NCBI GenBank assembly: GCA_927910885.1 | Contig: CAKMOD010000064.1 | Span: forward strand, 1-50,762 | Origin: an uncultured Prevotella sp. | Lineage (GTDB): Bacteria > Bacteroidota > Bacteroidia > Bacteroidales > Bacteroidaceae | Direction of reading: 5' to 3' | Length of the DNA stretch: 50,762 bases | In this document: in pieces, positions 1-8,484 of the stretch | How the letters are laid out: each line of letters begins with the position of its first letter | How positions within the stretch are numbered: the first letter of the stretch is position 1 | Program-made: the position numbers and the translations under genes | The notes under the pieces: generated by a model | What the model was told of the DNA's origin: nothing | What the model saw: only the letters and a program-made list of their open reading frames with translations | Database searches by the model: none

Positions 1-579
1 TTTTCTAATAATGATTTTATTTTTGTATTTATTGGAAGATTAGTTAACGATAAGGGGTTAGGAGAGTTAGCTGATGCTTTACGTAAATTAGAAGATGAAA
101 AATTAGAGATAAAGCTATTGCTAATAGGTGAAATTGACGGTGAAGATGATGCGTTGGCAAAAGATAAACTTAATTATCTCATGCAGTCAAAGAACATTAA
201 ATACATAGGTGTACAATCAGATATTCGCCCTTATTTAATGGCAAGTGATGTCCTTGTTTTTCCATCTTATCGCGAAGGATTCCCAAATGTTCCGCTTGAG
301 GCAGGAGCTCTTGGGTTACCTGCAATTGTTACTAATATTAATGGATCTAATGAGATTATAGAAGATGGAGTGAATGGTAAAATTATACAAGCACCTTTAG
401 ATAACAAAGGAGTGCGTGTAAATGATATTACCATTGAACTTTATACTATGATGAAATGGTTTTATTACCATCCTGAAGAGGTTAAAAGAATGGGAGAGAA
501 TGCTCGACCTATAATTTGTGAGCGATATGAACAACATAATGTTTGGAAAGCTCTACTTGAATATTATAAACAGTTATAA
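1..579 (+). CDS. Glycosyltransferase family 4 (GT-B), C-terminal part
   Basis: The reading frame is open from the first base, so the N-terminal half lies outside the window. What remains is the nucleotide-sugar-binding Rossmann half of a GT4 retaining glycosyltransferase. It begins with the family motif FVFIGRLVNDKGLGEL and carries the E-x7-E block within REGFPNVPLEAGALGLP, whose glutamates contact the donor sugar nucleotide; NGSNEIIEDGVNG follows. Such enzymes add sugars to a lipid-linked repeat unit on the cytoplasmic face of the inner membrane. It lies 34 nt upstream of the epimerase gene and is first in a same-strand run of six polysaccharide genes, which supports a capsule or O-antigen role. 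Donor and acceptor cannot be read from sequence. Confidence 0.9.
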   Translation, partial: FSNNDFIFVFIGRLVNDKGLGELADALRKLEDEKLEIKLLLIGEIDGEDDALAKDKLNYLMQSKNIKYIGVQSDIRPYLMASDVLVFPSYREGFPNVPLEAGALGLPAIVTNINGSNEIIEDGVNGKIIQAPLDNKGVRVNDITIELYTMMKWFYYHPEEVKRMGENARPIICERYEQHNVWKALLEYYKQL

Positions 580-613
580 ATTATATTGAGTGTTAATTTA
601 AATTAAATATAAT

Positions 614-1643
614 ATGGGAAAGGTTGTTGTTTTTGGTGCTACTGGAAATTTAGGAGCTCCAATTTCTATAAAGCTAATGCAAGATGGTCATAAAGTTATT
701 GCTGTAGGTAATAGAAAAAGCGATAATGGTTTTTTTGAAGATAATGGGATTCCTTATTATTCTGTTGATATAAAAAGGATGGACTCATTTGATGTTCTTG
801 ATCAACTTGGGGATGTAGATGCTGTATGCCATTTTGCTGGTAGTTTACCATCACGTTATGATTACGACCCACAAGATTTGATAGAATCTATAACAATTGG
901 AACTCTTAATGTGTTACAGTTTTATGCAGAAGCATAATTGCAAGAAAATTATATTCCCACAGAGTCCATATGACTTAGCTGAACATTTTGAGGGATTTAA
1001 AAATGGAGGTGCATTAGGAGCTGATTTGCGAAGAGGATTTCCTCTGACAGGAGACCATGCTGTTTATGCTATAGCTAAAAATGCTGCTGTAGATTTGATT
1101 GAGCATTATCATGCTTCTTATGGGATAAATAGATTTATCTTGAGATTTTTCACAATATATGAGTATCATCCTAATGCATATCACTATGCTGATTTTAAGC
1201 GAAGAATGATGCCTTTTAGAATGTTGATGGATAGAGCTTCAAAAAGTTTGCCTATTGAAGTTTGGGGAAATTATAACAAGAAGAAGGAGATGGTCTATAT
1301 TAAAGACTTCACACAACTTGTTTCTAATTGTGTTGCTTCTGATATAGAAGGAGGTATATATAATGTTGGAAATGGTTGGCAAGTTTCTCTTGAGGATCAG
1401 ATTAAGGGTATAGTTGAGGTGTTCTCTCCAAAAGAGAATCCTTCTAAAATTACTTATGTTAGTGATAAACCAGATCCATTGGAAAATGCATTTGATGCTA
1501 CAAAGACATTTAAAGAACTTAACTGGAAGCCACAATACTCATATTTAGAGCAGCTAAAGGATTTTAAAGAAGAGATGAAATTGAATCCTTATGAAAAGTT
1601 ATGGGGTAAACCAGAAGACTATCATTTAGACGCAAAAAGATAA
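614..1643 (+). pseudogene. NAD-dependent epimerase/dehydratase (extended SDR), frameshifted
   Basis: Two overlapping frames together make one SDR protein. Frame one (614-937) has the NAD-binding glycine motif GATGNLG at residues 8-14 and stops just after NVLQFYAEA. The next frame continues at HNCKKIIFPQSPYDL and contains the catalytic YxxxK as YAIAK, then typical epimerase C-terminal sequence. The switch needs a net +1 change near 926-935 (one extra base or two missing ones). The family acts on nucleotide sugars such as UDP- or GDP-hexoses in polysaccharide synthesis. The gene sits between a glycosyltransferase and the initiating sugar transferase, 1 nt before the latter. Homology on both sides of the break is intact, so the lesion is recent or a sequencing error. 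Confidence 0.82.
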
Positions 1644-1644
1644 T

Positions 1645-2262
1645 ATGTATCAGTATTTCTTTAAAAGATGTTTTGACATTGTTTTGTCTTTATTGGCGCT
1701 TATTTGTATTTCACCAATACTGATTGTTTTTTCTATTCTCTTGTATTTTGCAAATAATGGTGCAGGCGTTTTCTTTTTTCAGCCCCGCCCAGGATATAAA
1801 GGCAAAATCTTTAAGGTAATTAAGTTTAAGACAATGAATGATAATAAAGGAGCAGATGGGAATTTATTACCAGATACTCAAAGAATTACTAGAATAGGAA
1901 AATTTGTAAGGAATTCTTCTATAGATGAATTACCCCAATTTTTTAATGTTCTTAAAGGAGATATGAGCTTGATAGGACCACGTCCTTTACTTGTTAAATA
2001 TTTACCTTTATATACAAGTGAACAGATGCGTCGTCATGATGTGCTTCCTGGAATTACGGGATGGGCACAATGTCATGGTCGTAATGCAATGACATGGAAA
2101 GAAAAGTTTGAGTATGATGTTTGGTATGTTGATCATATTTCTTTTGTGACAGATATGAAGGTTATATGGTTTTCTATTAGGGCTGTATTGTGTCGTGAGG
2201 GCATTAATACTAATAATGATAATGTGACAGTAACTATGGAAGAATTTAATGGAAAAAATTAA
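1645..2262 (+). CDS. Initiating polyprenyl-phosphate sugar-1-phosphate transferase (PglC/WcaJ type)
   Basis: The 205-aa length fits the small monotopic phosphoglycosyl transferases (bacterial sugar transferase family), which move a sugar-1-phosphate from a UDP-sugar onto undecaprenyl phosphate and so start repeat-unit synthesis. One N-terminal hydrophobic segment (about residues 12-35) is followed by the core: KVIKFKTMN, then SSIDELPQFFNVLKGDMSLIG with the catalytic Asp-Glu pair, GPRPLL, and PGITGWAQCHGRN. It starts one base after the epimerase stop and overlaps the next gene by 14 nt, so the genes are probably co-translated. The neighbouring PglE-like aminotransferase suggests the first sugar may be an amino sugar, but that is inference. 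Confidence 0.92.
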   Translation: MYQYFFKRCFDIVLSLLALICISPILIVFSILLYFANNGAGVFFFQPRPGYKGKIFKVIKFKTMNDNKGADGNLLPDTQRITRIGKFVRNSSIDELPQFFNVLKGDMSLIGPRPLLVKYLPLYTSEQMRRHDVLPGITGWAQCHGRNAMTWKEKFEYDVWYVDHISFVTDMKVIWFSIRAVLCREGINTNNDNVTVTMEEFNGKN

Positions 2263-3436
2263 ATTACATACCCCTTGTTTTATACTTGATGAACAAGATG
2301 TAGCTCATAATATTTGTGAGTTCAAAACAGCGTTAAGTACTTACTTTGCAAAGAGTATTATAGGGTATTCTGTGAAGACTAATTCTTTACCTTACATATT
2401 AAAAATAGCTAAGGATAATGGTTGTTATGCAGAGGTTGTATCATACCACGAGTATCAACTTGCCTTAAAGGTAGGATTTCAGAAGGATCATATTATATAT
2501 AATGGTCCTATGAAATCAAAAGAAACTTTTCTTGATGCCATCAAGCATCGGGCAATAGTGAATATTGAGACATGGAGAGAAGTAGATTGGTTAGATGATT
2601 TGCCTAAGGATCAAGAGTATGAAATTGGTATTAGAATAAATATTAATACTTCTCTCGTATCTCCAGAAGATGAAGATCATCCAGAAGATGATAGTCGATT
2701 TGGCTTTTCTTTTGAATCAGGTGAATTGGATAAAGTCATCAATTTAATTCTCAAAAAGAATAATATAAAGATTGTTGGTATTCATTCCCATAGAGAGCCT
2801 AAAACGAGAAGTGTGAGGTTTTATGAAAGAGTTATATGTTATGTACAAGAAATAATTCTTAAATATAATCTTTCTCTCAAATATTGGGACTTGGGTGGAG
2901 GTTTCTTTGGATGTATGCCTAATAAGCCTACTTATGATGAGTACTCTAAAGCATTTTTTAATGCTTTAGACGCTAAATTACGTGATATTACATTTATTGT
3001 TGAGCCAGGTAATGCTATCGTTGCTTCTGGCTTTGACTATGTTGCAGAGGTTATAGATATAAAGAATCATGATGGTAAAGTATATGTCTGTACAGATGGA
3101 ACGCGTAATGATATAGACCCTTTCTTTCGTAAATCAGATTATTTTAAAGAGTTTTGCTATCAAGATGATACTTCCGGTTTTAGTCAATTGCCACAGGTTG
3201 TAAGTGGTTTAACTTGTCTAGAGTATGATAGGATGTTTACAATTCCTGCAGGAGAGAGGAAACTTAATATAGGTGATCGAGTGATTTTTCATAGGGTAGG
3301 TGCTTATACAATGAGTTTAACACCTTTATTTATCCATTATTTCCCAACGATTTATTTAAAAGATTCTAAAGGTCATTTATTTGTAATTCGTGAAGAATGG
3401 TGTGAGGATGAATTTATTCAAAAATCAAAATATTAA
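2249..3436 (+). CDS. PLP-dependent decarboxylase, LysA-like (fold III)
   Basis: A 395-aa alanine-racemase-fold decarboxylase of the ornithine/diaminopimelate/arginine group. The PLP lysine is in IIGYSVKTNSLPYIL (about residue 43). The phosphate-binding glycine stretch appears as WDLGGGFFG and the EPGNAI motif as FIVEPGNAIVASG. A C-terminal barrel with CTDGTRNDI follows. True LysA is a housekeeping enzyme; this copy lies inside a capsule operon and overlaps the sugar-transferase gene by 14 nt, so it probably makes a modified amino acid or amine for decorating the glycan. The ATP-grasp ligase immediately downstream would be a natural partner for attaching it. The substrate is unknown. Confidence 0.86.
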   Translation: MEKIKLHTPCFILDEQDVAHNICEFKTALSTYFAKSIIGYSVKTNSLPYILKIAKDNGCYAEVVSYHEYQLALKVGFQKDHIIYNGPMKSKETFLDAIKHRAIVNIETWREVDWLDDLPKDQEYEIGIRININTSLVSPEDEDHPEDDSRFGFSFESGELDKVINLILKKNNIKIVGIHSHREPKTRSVRFYERVICYVQEIILKYNLSLKYWDLGGGFFGCMPNKPTYDEYSKAFFNALDAKLRDITFIVEPGNAIVASGFDYVAEVIDIKNHDGKVYVCTDGTRNDIDPFFRKSDYFKEFCYQDDTSGFSQLPQVVSGLTCLEYDRMFTIPAGERKLNIGDRVIFHRVGAYTMSLTPLFIHYFPTIYLKDSKGHLFVIREEWCEDEFIQKSKY

Positions 3437-3442
3437 TTGTGT

Positions 3443-4426
3443 ATGAAGAATATTATGTTTTGCAGTTGTGGACGTCGTGTACAACTGTTCAAGTTTTTAA
3501 AAGATTCATTAGGTGATAGTTGTAAGATTATAGCAACTGATAATCAAAGCATAGCTCCTGCATTATATGCCGCTGATGAACATTATTTGACACCGCGTAT
3601 AGATGATCCTAATTATATTAATACTATCTTGAAGATTGCAAAAGACAATGATGTGAAGGCTATTACGACATTGATAGATCCTGAGATTGAGTTACTTGCA
3701 AAGAATAGAGACAGATTTGAAGCAGAGGGCATTATCGTATTAGCACCTTCTAAAGAAACAGCTGCATATTGTTTTGATAAATATGAGATGTTCCGTTATC
3801 TTGAAAAGAACAATATTCGTACAGTTCTTACTTATGATAGCTTAGAGCATTTTAAGTCAGGGTATAAGAACAATGAAATAACTTTCCCTGTATTTATTAA
3901 GCCTAGAACAGGTAGTGGAAGTGTAGGTATTCACAAATGTACTACGATGAAAGAACTTGAGAATTATTTTTCAGAGGGTAAGTTTGATTATATAATTCAG
4001 GAGTTCATGGACTGTGAAGATTGTGATGCAGATGTTTATATTGACTGTTATAGTCATAAACCAGTTGCTGCATTCTCTAAGAATAAACTTGAAACCAAAA
4101 TTGGAGGTGCAAGTAAGACAATTTCTTTTAAGAATCAAAAATTATTTGATTTTATCGAAGAGATTTGTCAGGTCTTAGAGTTTAATGGTCCTGTAGATAT
4201 GGATTTCTGGTATAAAGATGGTCAGTATTATTTGAGCGAAGTTAATCCTCGTTTTGGTGGAGCTTATCTTCATGCTTATGGGGCTGGAGTAGATTTCTTC
4301 AAGTTGATTCAAAACAATATGGAAGGGAAAATCAATGAAAGTATTATAGGTAAGTATGATGATGATGTTTTAATGATGATGTATGACAGTGTCGTTATTG
4401 TTAGCAAGGATGAACTTGTAAAATAG
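3443..4426 (+). CDS. ATP-grasp enzyme (CarB/PylC-like ligase)
   Basis: About 327 aa from the ATG at 3443; a TTG six bases upstream is a weaker start. The N-terminal pre-ATP-grasp domain opens MKNIMFCSCGRRVQLF. The ATP-grasp core follows: FPVFIKPRTGSGSVGI with the nucleotide-binding lysine and glycine loop, IIQEFMDCEDCDADVY, and the metal-binding end YYLSEVNPRFGGAY. Such proteins join a carboxylate to an amine or other nucleophile using ATP. Next to a PLP decarboxylase and a sugar aminotransferase, it may couple an amino-acid-derived group to an amino sugar or synthesise that group. Relatives occur in Bacteroides capsule loci, but the product is not known. Confidence 0.8.
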   Translation: MKNIMFCSCGRRVQLFKFLKDSLGDSCKIIATDNQSIAPALYAADEHYLTPRIDDPNYINTILKIAKDNDVKAITTLIDPEIELLAKNRDRFEAEGIIVLAPSKETAAYCFDKYEMFRYLEKNNIRTVLTYDSLEHFKSGYKNNEITFPVFIKPRTGSGSVGIHKCTTMKELENYFSEGKFDYIIQEFMDCEDCDADVYIDCYSHKPVAAFSKNKLETKIGGASKTISFKNQKLFDFIEEICQVLEFNGPVDMDFWYKDGQYYLSEVNPRFGGAYLHAYGAGVDFFKLIQNNMEGKINESIIGKYDDDVLMMMYDSVVIVSKDELVK

Positions 4427-4432
4427 AGTAAT

Positions 4433-5794
4433 ATGGAAAAAGCTCGTGTTTTACTTTGTCTCGCTCATATGAGCGGTAACGAGATGAAATACATCCAAGA
4501 GGCGTTTGATACCAATTGGGTGGTGCCATTGGGTCCAAATGTCAATGGTTTTGAAGATGACTTGAGACGTTTCTCAGTCTCAGTAAGTCCTTCAGGTGAA
4601 AGAGGAAACTTCCTTGCAAATGAGGAATATCCACAGACAATTATGGCGCATGAGGATAATCCTGATAATTTGTGGAAAGAGTCTGTACCAGGGTTGGAGG
4701 ATAAGCGTGTCGTAGCACTCTGTTCTGGTACTTCTGCTGTACACCTCGCTTTAGTAGCATTGGGCGTAAAGGCAGGTGATGAGGTTATCTGTCAGAGTTT
4801 CACTTTCTGTGCGAGTTCACATCCAGTAACTTACCTTGGTGCAACACCTGTATTTGTAGACTCTGAGGAGGATACATGGAATCTTGATCCTGTATTGTTG
4901 GAGGAAGCAATCAAGGATAGAATTGCTAAGACTGGTAAGAAACCAAAAGCAATCATCGTCGTTTACCTTTATGGTATGCCTGCAAAGATAAAAGAAATTC
5001 TTGCTATTGCAGATAAGTATGAAATTCCTGTTGTCGAGGATGCTGCTGAAGGCATGGGTTCAAGATATGAAGGACAGGTATGTGGTACTTTTGGTGAGTA
5101 TGGTGTTCTGTCATTCAATGGTAATAAGATGATTACCACATCAGGTGGTGGTGCATTGGTTTGTCCAAATGAGGCTGCTCGTAATGAGGTAATGTTCTAT
5201 GCAACACAGGCTCGTGAGGGTTATCCATACTATCAGCATGAAAAAATAGGTTTCAACTATCGTATGAGTAATGTCTGTGCTGGTATTGGTCGTGGTCAGA
5301 TGACAGTTCTTGATGAGCATATTGCTCACCATCGTCATATTGCTCATCTATATGAAGAAGCCTTCAGAGAGATTGATGGTATAACTTTCCATACAAATCC
5401 TTCGCCAGAGTATGATTCTAACTTTTGGTTGAACACAATGGTTCTTGATCCTTCTGTTAAGGTTAAAGGTCAGGAGAATGCTTATAAGACGACGGTACAG
5501 GGAGCTGTAGGTGGTGCTGCTGGTGTTATTCATTCAGTAGATGAGGCACATACTGATTGCGAACCTAATGCAAATGTTGAGGCTATGCGTGTTTTCCTTG
5601 ATAAAGCTAATATCGAGAGCCGTCCTCTTTGGAAGCCAATGCATAAGCAGCCTTGTTATAAGGATTGTCCAGCATACGTAAATGGTGTTAGTGAGAATCT
5701 TTTCAAGGTAGGTATGTGCTTGCCAAGTGGTCCATTGGTTTCAGACGATGATGTGAAATATATTGTAGAAAAGATAAAAGAGGCAATGGTATAA
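4433..5794 (+). CDS. DegT/DnrJ/EryC1/StrS aminotransferase (PglE-like sugar aminotransferase)
   Basis: A 453-aa PLP enzyme of the sugar-aminotransferase family, which converts 4-keto nucleotide sugars into 4-amino sugars. Conserved blocks include CSGTSAVHLALVALGVKAGD, SFTFCASSHPVTYLGATPVF, VVEDAAEG, and LSFNGNKMITTSGGG with the Schiff-base lysine. The end, RPLWKPMHKQPCY and GMCLPSGP, is also typical. It is longer than the usual 370-400 aa because of two extra stretches, about residues 39-80 (serine/glutamate-rich) and 345-375 (contains AVGGAAGVIHSVDEA). It starts 6 nt after the ATP-grasp gene, is the last gene of the operon, and is followed by a hairpin at 5819-5862. The exact sugar is unknown. 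Confidence 0.9.
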   Translation: MEKARVLLCLAHMSGNEMKYIQEAFDTNWVVPLGPNVNGFEDDLRRFSVSVSPSGERGNFLANEEYPQTIMAHEDNPDNLWKESVPGLEDKRVVALCSGTSAVHLALVALGVKAGDEVICQSFTFCASSHPVTYLGATPVFVDSEEDTWNLDPVLLEEAIKDRIAKTGKKPKAIIVVYLYGMPAKIKEILAIADKYEIPVVEDAAEGMGSRYEGQVCGTFGEYGVLSFNGNKMITTSGGGALVCPNEAARNEVMFYATQAREGYPYYQHEKIGFNYRMSNVCAGIGRGQMTVLDEHIAHHRHIAHLYEEAFREIDGITFHTNPSPEYDSNFWLNTMVLDPSVKVKGQENAYKTTVQGAVGGAAGVIHSVDEAHTDCEPNANVEAMRVFLDKANIESRPLWKPMHKQPCYKDCPAYVNGVSENLFKVGMCLPSGPLVSDDDVKYIVEKIKEAMV

Positions 5795-5818
5795 GTTTCG
5801 TCTTTTATACCCCATATT

Positions 5819-5862
5819 AAGGGCTGACGTCGGAGATCTTAATGTCTTCGGTGCCAGCCCTT
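5819..5862 (+). terminator. Hairpin closing the polysaccharide operon
   Basis: Arms AAGGGCTG (5819-5826) and CAGCCCTT (5855-5862) pair perfectly 25 nt after the aminotransferase stop. The 28-nt interior can pair further around CGGAGATCTT. The following tract, GTTGTGTTT, is only moderately T-rich. It fits an operon-end terminator. The rest of the gap to 6096 is AT-rich, and I see nothing else in it. Confidence 0.5.
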
Positions 5863-6096
5863 GTTGTGTTTCCCCATAGATACTAGATTATGGTAATATC
5901 TTGTTAACTCTGCCTTCTTATCTTCTACATAAAAGTCGTTGGATGATCAAATGAGTAAATAAAAATCCCAATTTTTATTAGGTTTGTATGTCAAGTGGAT
6001 AATAGGCAAGAGTTTTTTATGCTATTTTGAAATGTAAGTGTCGCAAAAGTACGAAAAAAAACTGAATGAACGAAGAAAAGAATAGAAATTTAGTAC

Positions 6097-6879
6097 TTAT
6101 TTTTCAAGTTTTATTTTCTCTTCTTCTTTGATAATTTCTTTTACAGAATCAAGCGTTGTTGTTGGTAATAACATTGTAGAAATCAGTGAGTTGATAATTG
6201 TCGATATGTTTTTTAATTGTGTCGTTTCATTATCTTTGTTGGTCGTTTTGTCTGATGTCTTTAATAAGGAATCTTTAGGCAATGTAGCCTCATAATTTTT
6301 CCAACACGCAGCAGCCATACGTTTTATCTGTGCAAGTCGTCCCTGCACATCTTCTTCCTGCTTATATTGGCTATAAATCTTTTCAGCATTCATATATTGA
6401 TCGTATGCTGGTTTCCATGATTGAAGAAACATATTGCATAAGCCTAACCGATAATAGACATCTCCCTTTTCTCGTTCATAACATACAGTCAGTGTTTTTT
6501 CATAATAGGGGATAGCCTCTTTGTATCGCTTTAGATTGAACTTACTTTCTGCAGTAGTATAATAGTAGATTGAGCGTTCATGTGGAGCAAATACTTCTAT
6601 TTTTGGCATAACACTTTCCAAGTATTCTGCTGCAGCCTCATAATCCCAATCATGATAATAGCATAAACCAATATAAGCCTTGAAACGTTCGTTAAGTTTA
6701 TATTCTTTATCCAATCGCTGAAAAATAAGCAGGGCTTCGTGATACTTTGCTGAAGTAAAGTATTCCAGTGCTTTCCCTAATTCTTCAGCATCCTTGCTCT
6801 TTTGTGCAAATGCAGGGATAGAAGTTGTTAGGAATAGCAGAAATGTTGTGATTATTTTTCCTGTTATTCTTACAGCCAT
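6097..6879 (-). CDS. Secreted tetratricopeptide-repeat protein
   Basis: A 260-aa protein with an N-terminal signal peptide (hydrophobic TTFLLFLTTSIPAFA, then AQ). Residues about 30-190 carry several TPR-like helix pairs, for example EALLIFQRLDKEYKLNERFK, AAEYLESVMPKIE and YKEAIPYYEKTLTV. TPR arrays bind other proteins, so it is probably a periplasmic scaffold or assembly factor. The C-terminal 70 residues are polar and low in complexity. Its ATG overlaps the end of the FolK-like gene by 10 nt, so the two are probably translated together, although their functions look unrelated. No specific role can be assigned. Confidence 0.75.
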   Translation of the reverse strand: MAVRITGKIITTFLLFLTTSIPAFAQKSKDAEELGKALEYFTSAKYHEALLIFQRLDKEYKLNERFKAYIGLCYYHDWDYEAAAEYLESVMPKIEVFAPHERSIYYYTTAESKFNLKRYKEAIPYYEKTLTVCYEREKGDVYYRLGLCNMFLQSWKPAYDQYMNAEKIYSQYKQEEDVQGRLAQIKRMAAACWKNYEATLPKDSLLKTSDKTTNKDNETTQLKNISTIINSLISTMLLPTTTLDSVKEIIKEEEKIKLEK

Positions 6880-7196
6880 ATTATCTCTTTTACAATCTCC
6901 TCGCCATATTGTGCAAGGTCAATATCAATCAGGACATTTCCTTTTTGGTGACTTTCGTGAGAGTCACCCATAGTTTGTTCAATCTCTTTCAAGCATTGTT
7001 TTACTTGGGTGAGAGATATGTCTGTTTCAAAAGTTCCCAAACAATTTAAGAATTTGTCTGATTTTATTCCAATCGGTTCAGTCCATTGTGCATCAGAGAA
7101 TTTGATACCCTCGAAACGTTGTTTCAATAGTATCTGTGCTTTAGAAATGTTCTCTTCCTGATTGGAATTTGAGCCCAGTGCAATAATTGTCTTCAT
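6870..7196 (-). CDS. folK: HPPK (FolK)-like dihydropteridine pyrophosphokinase, short form
   Basis: FolK transfers pyrophosphate from ATP to 6-hydroxymethyl-dihydropterin in folate synthesis. The start MKTIIALGSNSNQEENI matches the family, as do EPIGIKSDKFLNCLGTFETD and the metal-binding IDIDLAQYG (the two Asp residues). At 108 aa it is clearly shorter than the usual 150-170: the arginine-rich loop before IDID is replaced by SHESHQKGNVL, and the C-terminal PHPR region is missing. The gene ends inside the start of the TPR gene. It may be a compact Bacteroidales form or a degenerate copy with lost activity. An AT-rich CAAAGTTA at 7202-7209 is a possible -7 element on this strand. Confidence 0.7.
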   Translation of the reverse strand: MKTIIALGSNSNQEENISKAQILLKQRFEGIKFSDAQWTEPIGIKSDKFLNCLGTFETDISLTQVKQCLKEIEQTMGDSHESHQKGNVLIDIDLAQYGEEIVKEIIWL

Positions 7197-7251
7197 AAAT
7201 ACAAAGTTACGTATAAGTTTTTAAATCTTTGAGAGATTTAAGATAATTCAC

Positions 7252-7282
7252 TTTGTGTTATATAATAAAACCCGTATTTTTG
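7252..7282 (+). promoter_or_regulatory. Bacteroidota-type promoter for the glucosaminidase gene
   Basis: TTTG at 7252-7255 and TATTTTTG at 7275-7282 are separated by 19 bp, matching the primary sigma-factor consensus of Bacteroidota (TTTG, about 19-21, TAnnTTTG). The gene starts 29 nt downstream. Confidence 0.75.
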
Positions 7283-7311
7283 CAGTTATATAATCTAAAA
7301 AGAACTTTTTA

Positions 7312-8265
7312 ATGAAGCGATATATCTTCCTTTTTCTTTCATTCCTCTACATGTTTCCTTCTGTAGTAGTTGGACAAGCAAGGTGGAATCAAGTTTATCA
7401 AGCGTATATTGATCAGTATAAAGACATGGCTATTGAAGGTATGCTGAAGTATGGCGTACCTGCAAGTATCACGTTAGCACAAGGTTTGCTCGAGAGTGGG
7501 GCAGGGCGTGGAAGACTTGTTCTTCTTGGTAATAATCACTTTGGTATCAAATGTCATGGTTGGCTGGGTCGTACGATTTCGCATGATGATGATGCAAAAG
7601 GAGAATGTTTCCGTGCGTATGATAGTGCATTAGAAAGTTTCGAAGATCATTGTAAGTTTCTTCGTGATCGTCCCCGTTATAGAAGTCTGTTCAGTTTGGA
7701 TAGATTCGATTATCGTGGTTGGGCGTATGGGTTGAAGCGAGCAGGTTATGCTACCAATCCTGTCTATGCACAGAGTTTGATTAATCTTATTGAGCTTTAT
7801 AAGCTTTATGAGTATGATAAGGCGAAAAGCTATGATCGCTTTATGGTTCATCATAGTGGTGAAAACTCTGTTGTCCAAGATGGTGTCAAGGGTCGTCCAA
7901 CCCCTGTTCAGATATTGGGAGCACATCCTATCAATAAGTATAACGAGAACTATTATGTTGTCGTAAGACAAGGTGATTCGTTTAAGTCTTTGAGTAAAGA
8001 GTTAAACATCAGTGTAAGTAAGTTGGCTAAGTACAATGAGCGTGACAAGCATGATCGTCTTATTCCAGGTGAGTATATCTGGCTGAAGAAGAAACAGAAG
8101 AAGGCTCCAAAGGAGTTTAAGAAACGCCCATATTACGTACGTAAGTCAGAGAGCTTATACGATATTGCACAGCGTTATGGTATTCGCTTGAAGAGTCTTG
8201 TGAAGAAGAATGAGAATATTGCCGAGCGTGGTCTGAGAATTGGCGATGAGGTGATATTATATTAA
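7312..8265 (+). CDS. Secreted glucosaminidase (GH73-type) with two LysM domains
   Basis: A 317-aa peptidoglycan hydrolase. The signal peptide spans residues 1 to about 21 (hydrophobic IFLFLSFLYMFPSVVV). The catalytic domain, about residues 30-165, holds SITLAQGLLESGAGRG, whose Glu61 is the expected catalytic acid, followed by GNNHFGIKCHGW. Two LysM domains follow, at about 215-262 (YYVVVRQGDSFKSLSKELN) and 271-317 (YYVRKSESLYDIAQRYG), giving cell-wall binding. It probably cleaves GlcNAc-MurNAc bonds in the periplasm during growth or division. A good promoter lies 29 nt upstream and a strong bidirectional terminator downstream, so it is likely transcribed alone. Confidence 0.9.
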   Translation: MKRYIFLFLSFLYMFPSVVVGQARWNQVYQAYIDQYKDMAIEGMLKYGVPASITLAQGLLESGAGRGRLVLLGNNHFGIKCHGWLGRTISHDDDAKGECFRAYDSALESFEDHCKFLRDRPRYRSLFSLDRFDYRGWAYGLKRAGYATNPVYAQSLINLIELYKLYEYDKAKSYDRFMVHHSGENSVVQDGVKGRPTPVQILGAHPINKYNENYYVVVRQGDSFKSLSKELNISVSKLAKYNERDKHDRLIPGEYIWLKKKQKKAPKEFKKRPYYVRKSESLYDIAQRYGIRLKSLVKKNENIAERGLRIGDEVILY

Positions 8266-8323
8266 ACGTAGATTCTCTCCAATTCGAGCTATCTCGTTTA
8301 AGAGATTTATTAATACATATAAA

Positions 8324-8363
8324 AAAGCCCTTATTTATCTGCTTTTAGATAAGTAAGGGCTTT
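8324..8363. terminator. Bidirectional intrinsic terminator
   Basis: A 17-bp stem (8324-8340 with 8347-8363, one G-T wobble) closes a 6-nt loop, GCTTTT. It is flanked by an A-run on the left and a T-rich tract on the right, so it can serve both the + strand glucosaminidase and the convergent - strand CobW gene. Confidence 0.85.
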
Positions 8364-8484
8364 GTTTATTATCAGTCTTCTTAACTTTACGTAGTTTACC
8401 ACGCATTTACTACAAAGGTAAACAATCTACTTGCCAAGTAAAATATATCTTGTTAATCAGAGTTGATGAAGAACTATAAACTGA

